Shown in pieces: positions 38,509-52,157 of a stretch of 64,000 nucleotides of DNA. The notes under the pieces are model-generated. The model saw only the letters and a list, made by a program, of their open reading frames with translations, was not told where the DNA came from and searched no databases. The stretch is from Limnoperna fortunei. Taxonomy: Eukaryota > Mollusca > Bivalvia > Mytilida > Modiolidae. The translations under genes and the position numbers were made by a program. Numbering within the stretch: the first letter of the stretch is position 1; the number at the start of each line of letters is the position of its first letter. The stretch covers positions 44,345,342 through 44,409,341 of the forward strand of contig OX104124.1 in assembly GCA_944474755.1 (NCBI GenBank). The letters run 5' to 3'.

Positions 38509-40269
38509 ATTATATATGTAACTGATTGGTTTTTCACATGGTATTTATTAACTATTAATGATAGAGGGAAACTAAAGAGTGCAAAATATTGGTCTTTTAA
38601 AGGAGCAACTTTGACACTTTTACAAGGAAAGGATTTGACTTCATTTTATAGGAGTTATCTCCCATTATATATGTAACTTGTTGGTTTTTCACATGGCAAT
38701 CATTAACTATAAATGATAGAGGGAAAGTAAAGAGTGCAAATTGTTTCTCTCTTAAAGGAGCAATTTTTTAACTTACAGGGAAAGGATTTGACTTCATTTT
38801 ATAGGAGTTATCTCCCATTATATATGTAACTTGTTGGTTTTTCACATGGTAATCATTAACTATAAATGATAGAGGGAAAGTAAAGAGTGCAAAATGTTTC
38901 TCTCTTAAAGGAGCAATTTTTTTACTTTTTCATGGAAAGGATTTGACTTCATTTTATAGGAGTTATCTCCCATGATATCTGTTACTTATTGGTTATTTAC
39001 ATGTTACCCATTTACTGTTAATGATAAAAGGAAACTAAATAGTGCAAAATGTTGGCTTTTTAAAGGAGCAACTTTTTTACCTTTGCAGTAAACGGATAGG
39101 GCTTCATTTTATAAGAGTTATCTCCCATTATATATGTAACTGATTGGTTTTGCATATGGTACTCATTAACTATTAATGATAGAGGGAAACTAAAGAGTGC
39201 AAAATGTTGGTCTTTTAAAGGAGCAACTTTATCACATTTTCAAGGAAAGGATTTGACTTCATTTTATAGGAGTTATCTCGCATTATATTTGTAACTGATT
39301 GGTTTTTTACATGAAACTCATTAACTATAAATGATAGAGGGAAAGTAAAGAGTGCAAAATGTTTCTCTCTTAAAGGAGCAATTTTTTAACTTACAGGGAA
39401 AGGATTTGACTTCATTTTATAGGAGTTATCTCCCATTATATATGTAACTTATTGGTTTTTTACATGTTACTCATTAACTAATAATGACAAAGGGAAATTT
39501 AAGAGTGCAAAATGTTGGCCTTTTAAAGGAACAACTTGTTTTACGTTTTCAATAAAGGGATATGACTTCATTTTATAGGAGTTATCTCCCATTATATATG
39601 TAACTGATTGGTTTTTCACATGGTACTCATTAACTATTAATGATAAAGGGAAACTAAAGATTGCAAAATGTTGGCCTTTTACAGGAACAACTTTTTTTTA
39701 CATTTGCAGTAAACGAATATGACTTCATTTTATAGGATTTATCTCCCATTATATATGTATAAATGATTTGTTTTTCACATGGTACTCACTACCTATTAAT
39801 GATAGAGGGAAACTGAAGAGTTCAAATTGTTGGTAGTTTAAAGGAGCAACTTTGTTACATTCACAGCGAAATGATTTGACTTCATTTTATAGGAGTTATC
39901 TCCCATTATATATGTAATTTATTGGTTTTTCACATGTAACTCATTAACTATTAATAATACAGGGAAATGAAAGAGTGCAAAATGTTGATCGTTTAAAGGT
40001 GCAACATTGTCACATTTACAGGATAAGGAATTGAAGTCATCTTATAGGAGTTATCTCCCATTATATATGTAAAATGTTGGTTTTTCACATGTAACTCATG
40101 AACTATTAATGATAGATGGAAACCAAAGAGTGGAAAATGTTGATCTTTTAAAGGAGCAACCTTGTCACATTTGGAGAAAAAGGATTTGAAGTCATGTTAT
40201 AGAAGTTATCTCCCATTATATATGTAGCTTATTAGTTTTTCACATGTAACTCATTAACTATGAATGATA
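38509..40269 (+). repeat. Monomer block A10
   Basis: About 11 monomers. Includes the CATGATATCTGTTACTTATTG variant that also occurs at 41,611, 44,395, 44,855 and 49,580. The second half belongs to a 2,630-bp tandem duplication. Confidence 0.86.
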
Positions 40270-41256
40270 GAGGCATGGCGTCTTAACCATAGACCCTCAT
40301 GCACTTTGACCTTGAAAACTTGCATGGGTCAAGGTCGCGTACTAGTTTTTGACCTTTGCTATTTTCAAAGATATTGAAATGAATTTCTTCATAACATGTT
40401 CTATTAATAATTACGAATAAATGAAGACATGCCGTGAAACGTTGTATCACAATTTTATAAGAGTTATCTTTCTTAGAATGCCAATCTGTAGCAAATAATA
40501 CTAAGTAACTTCTTTTTTGAATATTTAAGCAAAATTATAACATTTCGGAAAAAGTTGATTATTTTGAATGTCATCACGTAATACAACATTAAAATTAATA
40601 TGGAAAGACCCTCAATTGTTCAACCGAACAGTTGATCTTTAATTATTATTATTATTATTATTATTTTCTCTTTTCTTTCGCCAACTTATTTCGGTGTCTG
40701 GTTTTTTCACTTCGCAACATGTCGCTTTGATATTTTATATCTGATATCGATTACCTATTGCGCTTTCTCAGTTCACCCTGACTGACCGCACCCTTTTCCT
40801 TTAAGGAGTTATCTCCCCTTTTACTAAAACGCTTGTTCCTGCTACTCCTCCTAAACCAACAAAGATAGCAATACCAAACCTTTACCAAAATATGTCCTAT
40901 ATCCTTGCGCAACTTTGGGACACATTGATTGAAGGGTTCTGACGACACCTTATAGGAGTTATCTCCCTTTAAATAAAAGTAGTAAGTGATATTCAAACAA
41001 ATCTCAGCAAATTAAAGAGATAGAAGCCTGGGATCTTCACCTTAGGCCATCATGACATTTGACCTTGAAAATGGACACAAGGTAAAAGGTCAAGCTTACG
41101 TTCTAAATTTTGACATTTGCTTGTGTCCGCTACTCCTTTGAAACGGTATAAGATAGATAAACACTTATTGAGAGTAAAATATTCGCCTTATTATGACGCA
41201 ACTTTGTTACATTTGAAGGGAAGTAATTTGACTTCATTTTATAGGAATTATCTCCC
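40270..41256 (+). repeat. Tail (40270-40640) and head module 11 (40641-41256)
   Basis: A third, more diverged head subtype. The tail hairpin has TCAATTGTTC in place of TCAAATGTTC. The AGGTCA palindrome is degraded (GACATTTGACCTTG and CAAGGTAAAAGGTCAAGC). The module ends ATAGGAATTATCTCCC. Confidence 0.86.
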
Positions 41257-42906
41257 ATTATATATGTAACTGATTGGTTTTTCACATGGTACTCATTACC
41301 TATAAATGATAGAGGGAAACTAAAGAGTGCAAAATGTTGATCCCTTAAAGGAGCAACTTTGTCATATTAAAGGGAAAGGATTTTGGTCTTTTAAAGGAGC
41401 AACTTTGTTACTTAGGGAAAGGATTTGACTTCATTTTATAGGAGTTATCTCCCATTATATATGTAACTTGTTGGTTTTTCACATGGTAATCATTAACTAT
41501 AAATGATAGAGGGAAAGTAAAGAGTGCAAAATGTTTCTCTCTTAAAGGAGCAATTTTTTTACTTTTTCATGGAAAGGATTTGACTTCATTTTATAGGAGT
41601 TATCTCCCATGATATCTGTAACTTATTGGTTATTTACATGTTACCCATTTACTATTAATGATCAAAGGAAACTAAATAGTGCAAAATGTTGGCTTTTTAA
41701 AGGAGCAACTTTTTTAGGTTTGCAGTAAACGGATATGGCTTCATTTTATAGGAGTTATCTCCCATTATATATGTAACTGATTGGTTTTGCATATGGTACT
41801 CATTAACTATTAATGATAGAGGGAAACTAAAGAGTGCAAAATGTTGGTCTTTTAAAGGAGCAACTTTATCACATTTTCAAGGAAAGGATTTGACTTCATT
41901 TTATAGGAGTTATCTCGCATTATATATGTAACTGATTGGTTTTTTACATGAAACTCATTAACTATAAATGATAGAGGGAAAGTAAAGAGTGCAAAATGTT
42001 TCTCTCTTAAAGGAGCAATTTTTTAACTTACAGGGAAAGGATTTGACTTCATTTTATAGGAGTTATCTCCCATTATATATGTAACTTATTGGTTTTTTAC
42101 ATGTTACTCATTAACTAATAATGACAAAGGGAAATTTAAGAGTGCAAAATGTTGGCCTTTTAAAGGAACAACTTGTTTTACGTTTGCAATAAAGGGATAT
42201 GACTTCATTTTATAGGAGTTATCTCCCATTATATATGTAACTGATTGGTTTTTCACATGGTACTCATTAACTATTAATGATAAAGGGAAACTAAAGATTG
42301 CAAAATGTTGGCCTTTTAAAGGAACAACTTTTTTTTACATTTGCAGTAAACGAATATGATTTCATTTTATAGGATTTATCTCCCATTATATATGTATAAA
42401 TGATTTGTTTTTCACATGGTACTCACTACCTATTAATGATAGAGGGAAACTGAAGAGTTCAAATTGTTGGTAGTTTAAAGGAGCAACTTTGTTACATTTA
42501 CAGCGAAATGATTTGACTTCATTTTATAGGAGTTATCTCCCATTATATATGTAATTTATTGGTTTTTCACATGTAACTCATTAACTATTAATAATACAGG
42601 GAAATGAAAGAGTGCAAAATGTTGATCGTTTAAAGGTGCAACTTTGTCACATTTACAGTATAAGGAATTGAAGTCATCTTATAGGAGTTATCTCCCATTA
42701 TATATGTAAAATGTTGGATTTTCACATGTAACTCATTAACTATTAATGATAGATGGAAACCAAAGTGTGGAAAATGTTGATCTTTTAAAGGAGCAACCTT
42801 GTCACATTTGGAGAAAAAGGATTTGAAGTCATGTTATAGAAGTTATCTCCCATTATATATGTAGCTTATTAGTTTTTCACATGTAACTCATTAACTATGA
42901 ATGATA
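41257..42906 (+). repeat. Monomer block A11
   Basis: About 11 monomers, one truncated (TTTTGGTCTTTTAAAGGAGC at about 41,372 joins two partial monomers). The sequence repeats 38,900-40,269 at an offset of 2,630 bp. Confidence 0.86.
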
Positions 42907-43886
42907 GAGGCATGGCGTCTTAACCATAGACCCTCATGCACTTTGACCTTGAAAACTTGCATGGGTCAAGGTCGCGTACTAGTTTTTGACCTTTGCTATT
43001 TTCAAAGATATTGAAATGAATTTCTTCATAACATGTTCTATTAATAATTACGAATAAATGAAGACATGCCGTGAAACGTTGTATCACAATTTTATAAGAG
43101 TTATCTTTCTTAGAATGCCAATCTGTAGCAAATAATACTAAGTAACTTCTTTTTTGAATATTTAAGCAAAATTATAACATTCGGAAAAAGTTGATTATTT
43201 TGAATGTCATCACGTAATACAACATTAAAATTAATATGGAAAGACCCTCAATTGTTCAACCGAACAGTTTATCTTTAATTATTATTATTATTATTTTCTC
43301 TTTTCTTTCGCCAACTTATTTCGGTGTCTGGTTTTTTCACTTCGCGACATGTCGCTTTGATATTTTATATCTGATATCGATTACCTATTGCGCTTTCTCA
43401 GTTCACCCTGACTGACCGCACCCTTTTCCTTTAAGGAGTTATCTCCCCTTTTACTAAAACGCTTGTTCCTCCTACTCCTCCTAAACCAACAAAGATAGCA
43501 ATACCAAACCTTTACCAAAATATGTCCTATATCCTTGCGCAACTTTGGGACACATTGATTGAAGGGTTCTGACGACACCTTATAGGAGTTATCTCCCTTT
43601 AAATAAAAGTAGTAAGTGATATTCAAACAAATCTCAGCAAATTAAAGAGATAGAAGCCTGGGATCTTCACCTTAGGCCATCATGACATTTGACCTTGAAA
43701 ATGGACACAAGGTAAAAGGTCAAGCTTACGTTCTAAATTTTGACATTTGCTTGTGTCCGCTACTCCTTTGAAACGGTATAAGATAGATAAACACTTATTG
43801 AGAGTAAAATATTCGCCTTATTAAGACGCAACTTTGTTACATTTGAAGGGAAGTAATTTGACTTCATTTTATAGGAATTATCTCCC
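42907..43886 (+). repeat. Tail (42907-43276) and head module 12 (43277-43886)
   Basis: Near copy of 40270-41256 at an offset of about 2,630 bp, with fewer ATT units and the same degraded AGGTCA palindrome. Confidence 0.86.
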
Positions 43887-46800
43887 ATTATATATGTAAC
43901 TGATTGGTTTTTCACATGGTACTCATTACCTATAAATGATAGAGGGAAACTAAAGAGTGCAAAATGTTGATCCCTTAAAGGAGCAACTTTGTCATATTAC
44001 AGGGAAAGGATTTTGGTCTTTTAAAGGAGCAACTTTGTTACTTAGGGAAAGGATTTGACTTCATTTTATAGGAGTTATCTCCCATTATATATGTAACTTG
44101 TTGGTTTTTCACATGGTAATCATTAACTATAAATGATAGAGGGAAAGTAAAGAGTGCAAAATGTTTCTCTCTTAAAGGAGCAATTTTTTAACTTACAGGG
44201 AAAGGATTTGACTTCATTTTATAGGAGTTATCTCCCATTATATATGTAACTTGTTGGTTTTTCACATGGTAATCATTAACTATAAATGATAGAGGGAAAG
44301 TAAAGAGTGCAAAATGTTTCTCTCTTAAAGGAGCAATTTTTTTACTTTTTCATGGAAAGGATTTGACTTCATTTTATAGGAGTTATCTCCCATGATATCT
44401 GTAACTTATTGGTTATTTACATGTTACCCATTTACTATTAATGATCAAAGGAAACTAAATAGTGCAAAATGTTGGCTTTTTAAAGGAGCAACTTTTTTAG
44501 GTTTGCAGTAAACGGATATTGCTTCATTTTATAGGAGTTATCTCCCATTATATATGTAACTGATTGGTTTTGCATATGGTAATCATTAACTATTAATGAT
44601 AGAGGGAAACTAAAGAGTGCAAAATGTTGGTCTTTTAAAGGAGCAACTTTATCACATTTTCAAGGAAAGGATTTGACTTCATTTTATAGGAGTTATCTCG
44701 CATTATATATGTAACTGATTGGTTTTTTACATGAAACTCATTAACTATAAATGATAGAGGGAAAGTAAAGAGTGCAAAATGTTTCTCTCTTAAAGGAGCA
44801 ATTTTTTTACTTTTCATGGAAAGGATTTGACTTCATTTTATAGGAGTTATCTCCCATGATATCTGTAACTTTATTGGTTATTTACATGTTACCCATTAAC
44901 TATTTATGATAAAGGGAAACAAAAGAGTGCAAAATGTTGGTCTCTTAAAGGAGCAACTTTGTTACTTTTATAGGGAAAGGATTTGACTTCATTTTATAGG
45001 AGTTATCTCCCATTATATATGTAAATGATTGGTTTTTCACATGGTTCTCATTTACAATTAATGATAGAGGGAAACTAAAGAGTGCAAAATGTTGCTTGCT
45101 TAAAGAAGCAACTTTGTAACATTAACAAGAAAAGGATTTGAAGTCATCCTATAGGAGTTATCTCCAATTATATTTGTAATTTATTAGTTTTTCACATGTA
45201 ACTCATTAACTATTAATGATAAATGGAAAGTTAAGAGTGCAAAATGTTGGTCTTTTACATGAGCAACTTTGTTACATTTACAGGAATAGGATTTGACTTC
45301 ATTTTATAGGAGTTATCTCCCATTAAATATGTAACTGATTGGTTTTTCGCATGGTACTCATTTACTATTAATGATAGATGGCAACTAAAGAGTGCAAAAA
45401 GTTGATCTCTTAAAGGAGCAACTTTGTTACATTTTCAGGGAAAAGATTTGACTTCATTTTATAGGAGTTATCTCCCATTATAAATGTAACTTATTGGATT
45501 TTTACATGTTACTCATTAACTATTAATGATAAAGGGAAACTAAAGAGTGCAAAATGTAGATCTCTTAAAGGAACAACTTTTTTACATTTGCAGTAACCGG
45601 ATATGACTTCATTTTATAGGAGTTATCTCCCATTATATATGTAGCTGATTTGTTTTGCACATGGTACTAATTAACTGTAAATGATAGAGGGAAAGTAAAG
45701 AGTGCAAAATGTTGATCTCTTATAGGAGCAACTTTGTTACATTAACAGGTAAAGGATTTGACTTCATTTTATAGGAATTATCTCCCATTATATATGTAAC
45801 TTATTGGTTTTGTACACGGTACTCATTAACTATTAATGATAGAGGGGAAGTAAAGAGTGCAAAATGTTGATCTCTTAAAGGAGCAACTTTGTTACATTAA
45901 CAGGTAAAGGATTTGACTTCATTTTATAGGAATTATCTCCCATTATATATGTAACTTATTGGTTTTTTACATGTTACTCATTAACTATTAATGATAAAGG
46001 GAAACGAAAGAGTGCAAAATGTTGGTCTCTCAAAGGAGCAACTTTGTTACTTTTATAGGGAAAGGATTTGACTTCATTTTACAGGAGTTATCTCCCATTA
46101 TATATTTAACTGATTGGTTTTTCACATGGTACTCATTAACTATTAATGATAGAGGGAAAGTAAAGAGTGCAAAATGTTGATTTCGTAAAGGAGCAACTTT
46201 GCCACATTTACAGGAAAAGGATTTGACTTCATTTCATAGGAGTTATCTCCCATTATATATGTAACTTATTGGGTTTTTACATGTTACTCATTAACTATTA
46301 ATGATAAAGGGAAACAAAAGAGTGCAAAAATGTTGGTTTCTTAAAGGAGCAACTTTGTTACATTTATAGGGAAAGGATTTGACTTCATTTTATAGGAGTT
46401 ATCTCCCATTATATATGTAACTGATTTGTTTTTCACATGTTACTCATTAACTATTAATGATATAGGGAAACTAAAGAGTGCAAAATGTTGGTCTTTTAAA
46501 GGAGCAACTTTTTTACATTTACAGTAAACTGATTTGACTTCCTTTTATAGGAGTTATCTCCCATTATATATATATATATATATATATATAAGTGATTGGT
46601 TTTTCACTTGGTACTCATCAAGTATTAATGACAGAGGGAAACTAAAGAGTGCAAAATGTTGATCTTTTAAAGGAGCAACTTTGTTACATTTATAGAAAAA
46701 CGATTTGACTTTATTGTATAGGAGTTACCTCCCATTATATATGTAACTGATTGGTTTTTCAGATGGTTTTCATTAACATTTAATGATAGAGGGAAACTAA

Positions 46801-47646
46801 AGAGTGCAGAATGTTGATTGCTTAAAGAAGCAACTTTGTCACATTTACAAGTAAAGGATTTGAAGTCATCCTATAGGAGTCATCTCCCATTATATTTGTA
46901 ATTTATTAGTTTTTCACATGTAACTCATTAACTATTAGGGGTCATCCATAATTGTCAACCATTTTCATAAGTGTGCAAACCGCACACTTGAGGGAGGGGG
47001 TTAAAAATTTCAACATTTTTGCGTACACTTTTTTTTTATCTTCAGAAATTTTTCATTTCTGTGGAGTTTGGTTTTTATATTAGTTTAATGGTTGATGTAC
47101 ACTTTTTGATGGAGGGTGGGGGGTCTCAAAAAGTGTGTTTTTTGCACACTTGTGAAAATGATTGACAATTATGGACGACCCCTTAAAGATAAAGGGAAAG
47201 TAAAGAGTGCAAAATGTTGCTTGAGCAACTTTGTTACTTACAGGGAAAGGATTAGACTTCATTTTATAGGAGTTATCTCTCATTATATATGTAGCTGATT
47301 GGTTTTTCGCATGGTACTCATTAACTATTAATGATAGAGGGCAACTAAAGAGTGCAAAAAGTTGATCTCTTAAAGGAGTAACTTTGTTACATTTACAGGT
47401 AAAGGATTTGACTTAATTTTATAGGAGTTATCTCCCATTATATATGTAACTGATCGGTTTTTCACAAGTAACTCATTAACTATTAAAGATAAAGGGAAAC
47501 TAAAGAGTGCACAATGTCGCTCTCTTAAAGGAGCAACTTTGTCACATTTACAGGAAGATGATTTGACTTCATTTTATAGGAGTTGTCTCCCATTATATAT
47601 GTAACTTATTTGTTTTTCTTTTGTAACTCATTAACCCTTTATTAAA
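43887..47646 (+). repeat. Monomer block A12 (contains a MITE)
   Basis: About 23 monomers plus a MITE. Near 45,213 lies a monomer that matches both flanks of the MITE insertion site but has no MITE, that is, an empty site. A (TA)n run is at about 46,565-46,590. Confidence 0.86.
46938..47182 (+). mobile_element. Harbinger-like MITE, copy 4 (245 bp)
   Basis: Same insertion site as copies 1-3, with TTA at 46935-46937 and 47183-47185. The right-hand flank differs slightly (TTAAAGATAAAGGG) from the TTAATGATAAAGGG of the other copies. Confidence 0.85.
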
Positions 47647-48019
47647 GAGGCATGGGGTCTTCACCATAGACCCTGATACCCTTTGACCTTGAAAAATTGC
47701 ATGGGTCAAGGTCACGTACTAGTTTTTGACCTTTGCTATTTTCAAAGATATTTAAAATGATTTTCTTCCTAAAATGTTCTATTAATAGTTAGGGTAAATT
47801 GAGACATGCCGTGAAAAGTTGTATCAAAATTTTATCAGAGTTATCTCTCTTGGAAAAGCAATCTGTAGCAAATAATACAAAATAATTTCTTTTTTAAATA
47901 TTTATAGCAAAATTATAACATTTCGCAAAAAGTTGATTATTTTGAATGTCATCACGTAATACAAAATTAATATTAGTATGGAAAGACCCTCAAATGTTCA
48001 ACCGAACAGTTGATCTTTA

Positions 48020-48053
<34 letters not shown>

Positions 48054-48642
48054 TCCCACTTCTTGCGCAAACTTATGTGTGTTTTTTTCATTTCGCGACA
48101 GGTCGCTTTGATATTTTATATGTGATATCGGTGACCCATTGCGCTTTCTCAGTTCACCCTGACTGGCCGCACCGTTTTCATTTAAGGAGTTATATCCCGT
48201 TTTACTAAAAACCTTGTTCATGCTACTCCTCCTAAACCAAAAAAGATAGCAATACCAAACCTTTACCAAAATGTGTCATATATCCTTGCGCAACTTTGGG
48301 ACAGATTGATTGATGGGTTCTGACGACATCTTATAAGAGTTATCTCATTTTAAATAAAAGTAGTAAGTGATATTCAAACAAATCTCAACAACGAAAAGAG
48401 ATAGAGCCCTGGTGTCTTCACCATCGATCATCTTGACCTTTGAACTTGAAAATGGACACAAGGTCAAAGGTCAAGGTCACGTTCTAAATTTTGACATTTC
48501 ATTTGCTTGTGTGCGCTACTCCTATGAAACGGTGAACGATAGATAAACACTTATTGAAAGTAAAAGGTTCGTCTTATTAAGACGCAACTTTGTAACATTT
48601 GGAGCGAAGTAATTTGACTTCATTTTATAAGAGTTATCTCCC
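47647..48642 (+). repeat. Tail (47647-48018) and head module 13 (48019-48642)
   Basis: Same subtype as modules 6 and 8-10 but without the 126-bp deletion of module 10. It has an extra TTTCA duplication (GACATTTCATTTGCTTG) near 48,495. The AGGTCA palindrome is at 48432-48448/48459-48475 with one mismatch. Confidence 0.86.
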
Positions 48643-51600
48643 ATTATATATGTAACTGATTGGTTTTTCACATGGTATTCATTAACTATTAATGATAGAG
48701 GGAAACTAAACAGTGCAAAATATTGGTCTTTTAAAGGAGCAACTTTGTCACTTTTACAAGGAAAGGATTTGACTTCATTTTATAGGAGTTATCTCCCATT
48801 ATATATGTAACTTGTTGGTTTTTCACATGGTAATCATTAACTATAAATGATAGAGGGAAAGTAAAGAGTGCAAAATGTTTCCCTCTTAAAGGAGCAATTT
48901 TTTAACTTGTACAGGGAAAGGATTTGACTTCATTTTATAGGAGTTATCTCCCATTATATATGTAACTTATTGGTTTTTTACATGTTACTCATTAACTATT
49001 AATGACAAAGGGAAATTTAAGAGTGCTAAATGTTGGCCTTTTAAATGAACAACTTGTTTTACGTTTGCAATAAAGGGATATGACTTCATTTTATAGGAGT
49101 TATCTCCCATTATATATGTAACTGATTGGTTTTTCACATGGTACTCATTAACTATTAATGATAAAGGGAAACTAAAGATTGCAAAATGCTGGCCTTTTAA
49201 AGGAACAACTTTTTTTTACATTTGCAGTAAACGAATATGACTTCATTTTATAGGATTTATCTCCCATTATATATGTATAAATGATTTGTTTTTCACATGG
49301 TACTCACTACCTATTAACGATAGAGGGAAACTGAAGAGTTCAAATTGTTGGTAGTTTAAAGGAGCAACTTTGCTACATTTACAGGGAAATCATTTGACTT
49401 CATTTTATAGGAGTTATCTCCCATTATATATGTAATTTATTGGTTTTGCACATGGTAATCATTAACTATAAATGATAGAAGGAAAGTAAAGAGTGCGAAA
49501 TTTTGATCTCTTAAAGGAGCAACTTTGTTACATTTGTAGGGAAAGGATTTGACTTCATTTTATAGGAGTTATCTCCCATGATATCTGTAACTTATTGGTT
49601 ATTTACATGTTACCCATTTACTATTAATGATAAAAGGAAACTAAATAGTGCAAAATGTTGGCTTTTTAAAGGAGCAACTTTTTTACGTTTCCAGTAAACG
49701 GATACGACTTCATTTTATAGGAGTTATCTCCCATTATATATGTAACTGATTGGTTTTTCACATGGTACTCATTACCTATAAATGATAGAGGGAAATTAAA
49801 GAGTGCAAAATGTTGATCCCTTAAAGGAGCAACTTTGTCATATTACAGGGAAAGGATTTTGGTTCTTTAAAGGAGCAACTTTGTTACTTATAGGGAAAGG
49901 ATTTGACTTCATTTTATAGGAGTTATCTCCCATTATATATGTAAATGATTGGTTTTTCACATGGTTCTCATTAACAATTAATGATAGAGGGAAACTAAAG
50001 AGTGCAAAATGTTGATTGCTTAAAGAAGCAACTTTGTAACATTAAGAAGAAAAGGATTTGAAGTCATCCTATAGGAGTTATCTCCAATTATATTTGTAAT
50101 TTATTAGTTTTTCACATGTAACTCATTAACTATTAATGATAAATGGAAAGTATAGAGTGCAAAATGTTGGTCTTTTACATGAGGGACTTTGTTACATTTA
50201 CAGGAATAGGATTTGACTTCATTTTATAGGAGTTATCTCACATTAAATATGTAACTGATTGGTTTTTCGCATGGTACTCATTTACTATTAATGATAGATG
50301 GCAACTAAAGAGTGCAAAAAGTTGATCTCTTAAAGGAGCAACTTTGTTACATTTTCAGGGAAAAGATTTGACTTCATTTTATAGGAGTTATCTCCCATTA
50401 TAAATGTATCTTATTGGGTTTTTACATGTTACTCATTAACTATTAATGATAAAGGGACACTAAAGAGTGCAAAATGTAGATCTCTTAAAGGAACAACTTT
50501 TTTGCATTTGCAGTAACCGGATATGACTTCATTTTATAGGAGTTATCTCCCATTATATATGTAACTGATTTGTTTTGCACATGGTACTCATTAACTGTAA
50601 ATGATAGAGGGAAAATAAAGAGTGCAAAATGTTGATCTCTTATAGGAGCAAATTTGTTACATTTACAAGGAAAGGATTTGACTTCATTTTATAGGAGTTA
50701 TCTCCCATTATATATGTAACTTATTGGTTTTTCACATGGTATCCATTAACTATTAATGATAGAGGGAAACTAAAGAGTGCAAAAAATGTTGGTCTTTGAA
50801 AGGAGCAACTTTGTCACATTTACAGGGAAAGTATTTGACTTCATTTGATAGGCGTTATCTCCAATTATATATGTAACTGATTGGTTTTTCACATGGTACT
50901 CACTAACTATAAATGATAGAGGGAAAGTAAAGAGTGCAAAATGTTGATCTCTTAAAGGAGCAACTTTGTTACATTTGCAGGGAAAAGATTTGACTTCATT
51001 TTATAGGAGTTATCTCCCATTATATATGTCACTTATTTGTTTTTTACATGTTACTCGTTAACTATTAACGATAAAGGGAAACTAAAGAGTGCAAAATGTA
51101 GATCTCTTAAAGGAACAACTTTTTTGCATTTTCAGTAAACGGATATGACTTCATTTTATAGAAGTTATCTCCCATTATATATGTAACCGATTGGTTTTTC
51201 ACATGGTACTCATTAACTATAAATGATAGAGGGAAAGTAAAGAGTGCAAAATGTTGATCTCTTAAAGGAGCAACTTTGTTACATTTACAAAAAAAGGATT
51301 TTACTTCATTTTATAGGAGTTACCTCCCATTATATATGTAACTTATTGGCTTTTTACATGTGACTCATTAACTATTAATGATAAAGGGAAACTAAAGAGT
51401 GCAAAATGTTGGCTTTTTAAAGGAACAACTTTCTTACGTTTGCAGTAAACGGATATGACTTCATTTTATAGGAGTTATCTCCCATTATATATGTAACTGA
51501 TTGGTTTTTCACTTGATACTCATTAACTATTAATGATAGAGGGAAACTAAAGAGTGCAAAATGTTGATCTGTTAAAGGAGTAACTTTGTCACATTTGGAT

Positions 51601-52157
51601 CGAAGTAATTGACTTCATTTTATAGGAGTTATCTCCCATTATATATGTATCTGATTGGTTTTTCAGATGTAACTCATTAACTATTAACGATAAAGGGAAA
51701 GTAGAGAGTGCAAAATGTTGATCTCTTAAAGGAGCAACTTTGTCACATTTACAGGAAAAGGATTTGAAGTCATCCTATAGGAGTTATCTCCCATTATACA
51801 TGTAACTTATTGGTTTTTCACATGTTACTCATTAACTATTAATGATAGAGGGAAACTAAAGAGTGCAAAATGTTGGTCTCTTAAAGGAGCAACTTTGTCA
51901 CATTTACAAGAAAAGGATTTGACTCCATTTTATAGGAGTTATCTCCCTTTATATATGTAACTGAGTGGTTTTTCACATGTAACTCATTAACTATTAACGA
52001 TAAAGGGAAAGTAGAGAGTGCAAAATGTTGATCTCTTAAAGGAGCAACTTTGTCACATTTGTAGGAAAAGGATTTGAAATCATCTTATAAGAGTTATCTC
52101 CCATTAAATATGTAGTTTATTGGTTTTTCATATGTAACTCACAAACTATTAATGATA
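48643..52157 (+). repeat. Monomer block A13
   Basis: About 22-23 monomers, more heterogeneous than in earlier blocks. A second empty MITE site is at about 50,133-50,135. One partial-monomer join (GGATTTTGGTTCTTTAAAGG) occurs near 49,855. Confidence 0.86.
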
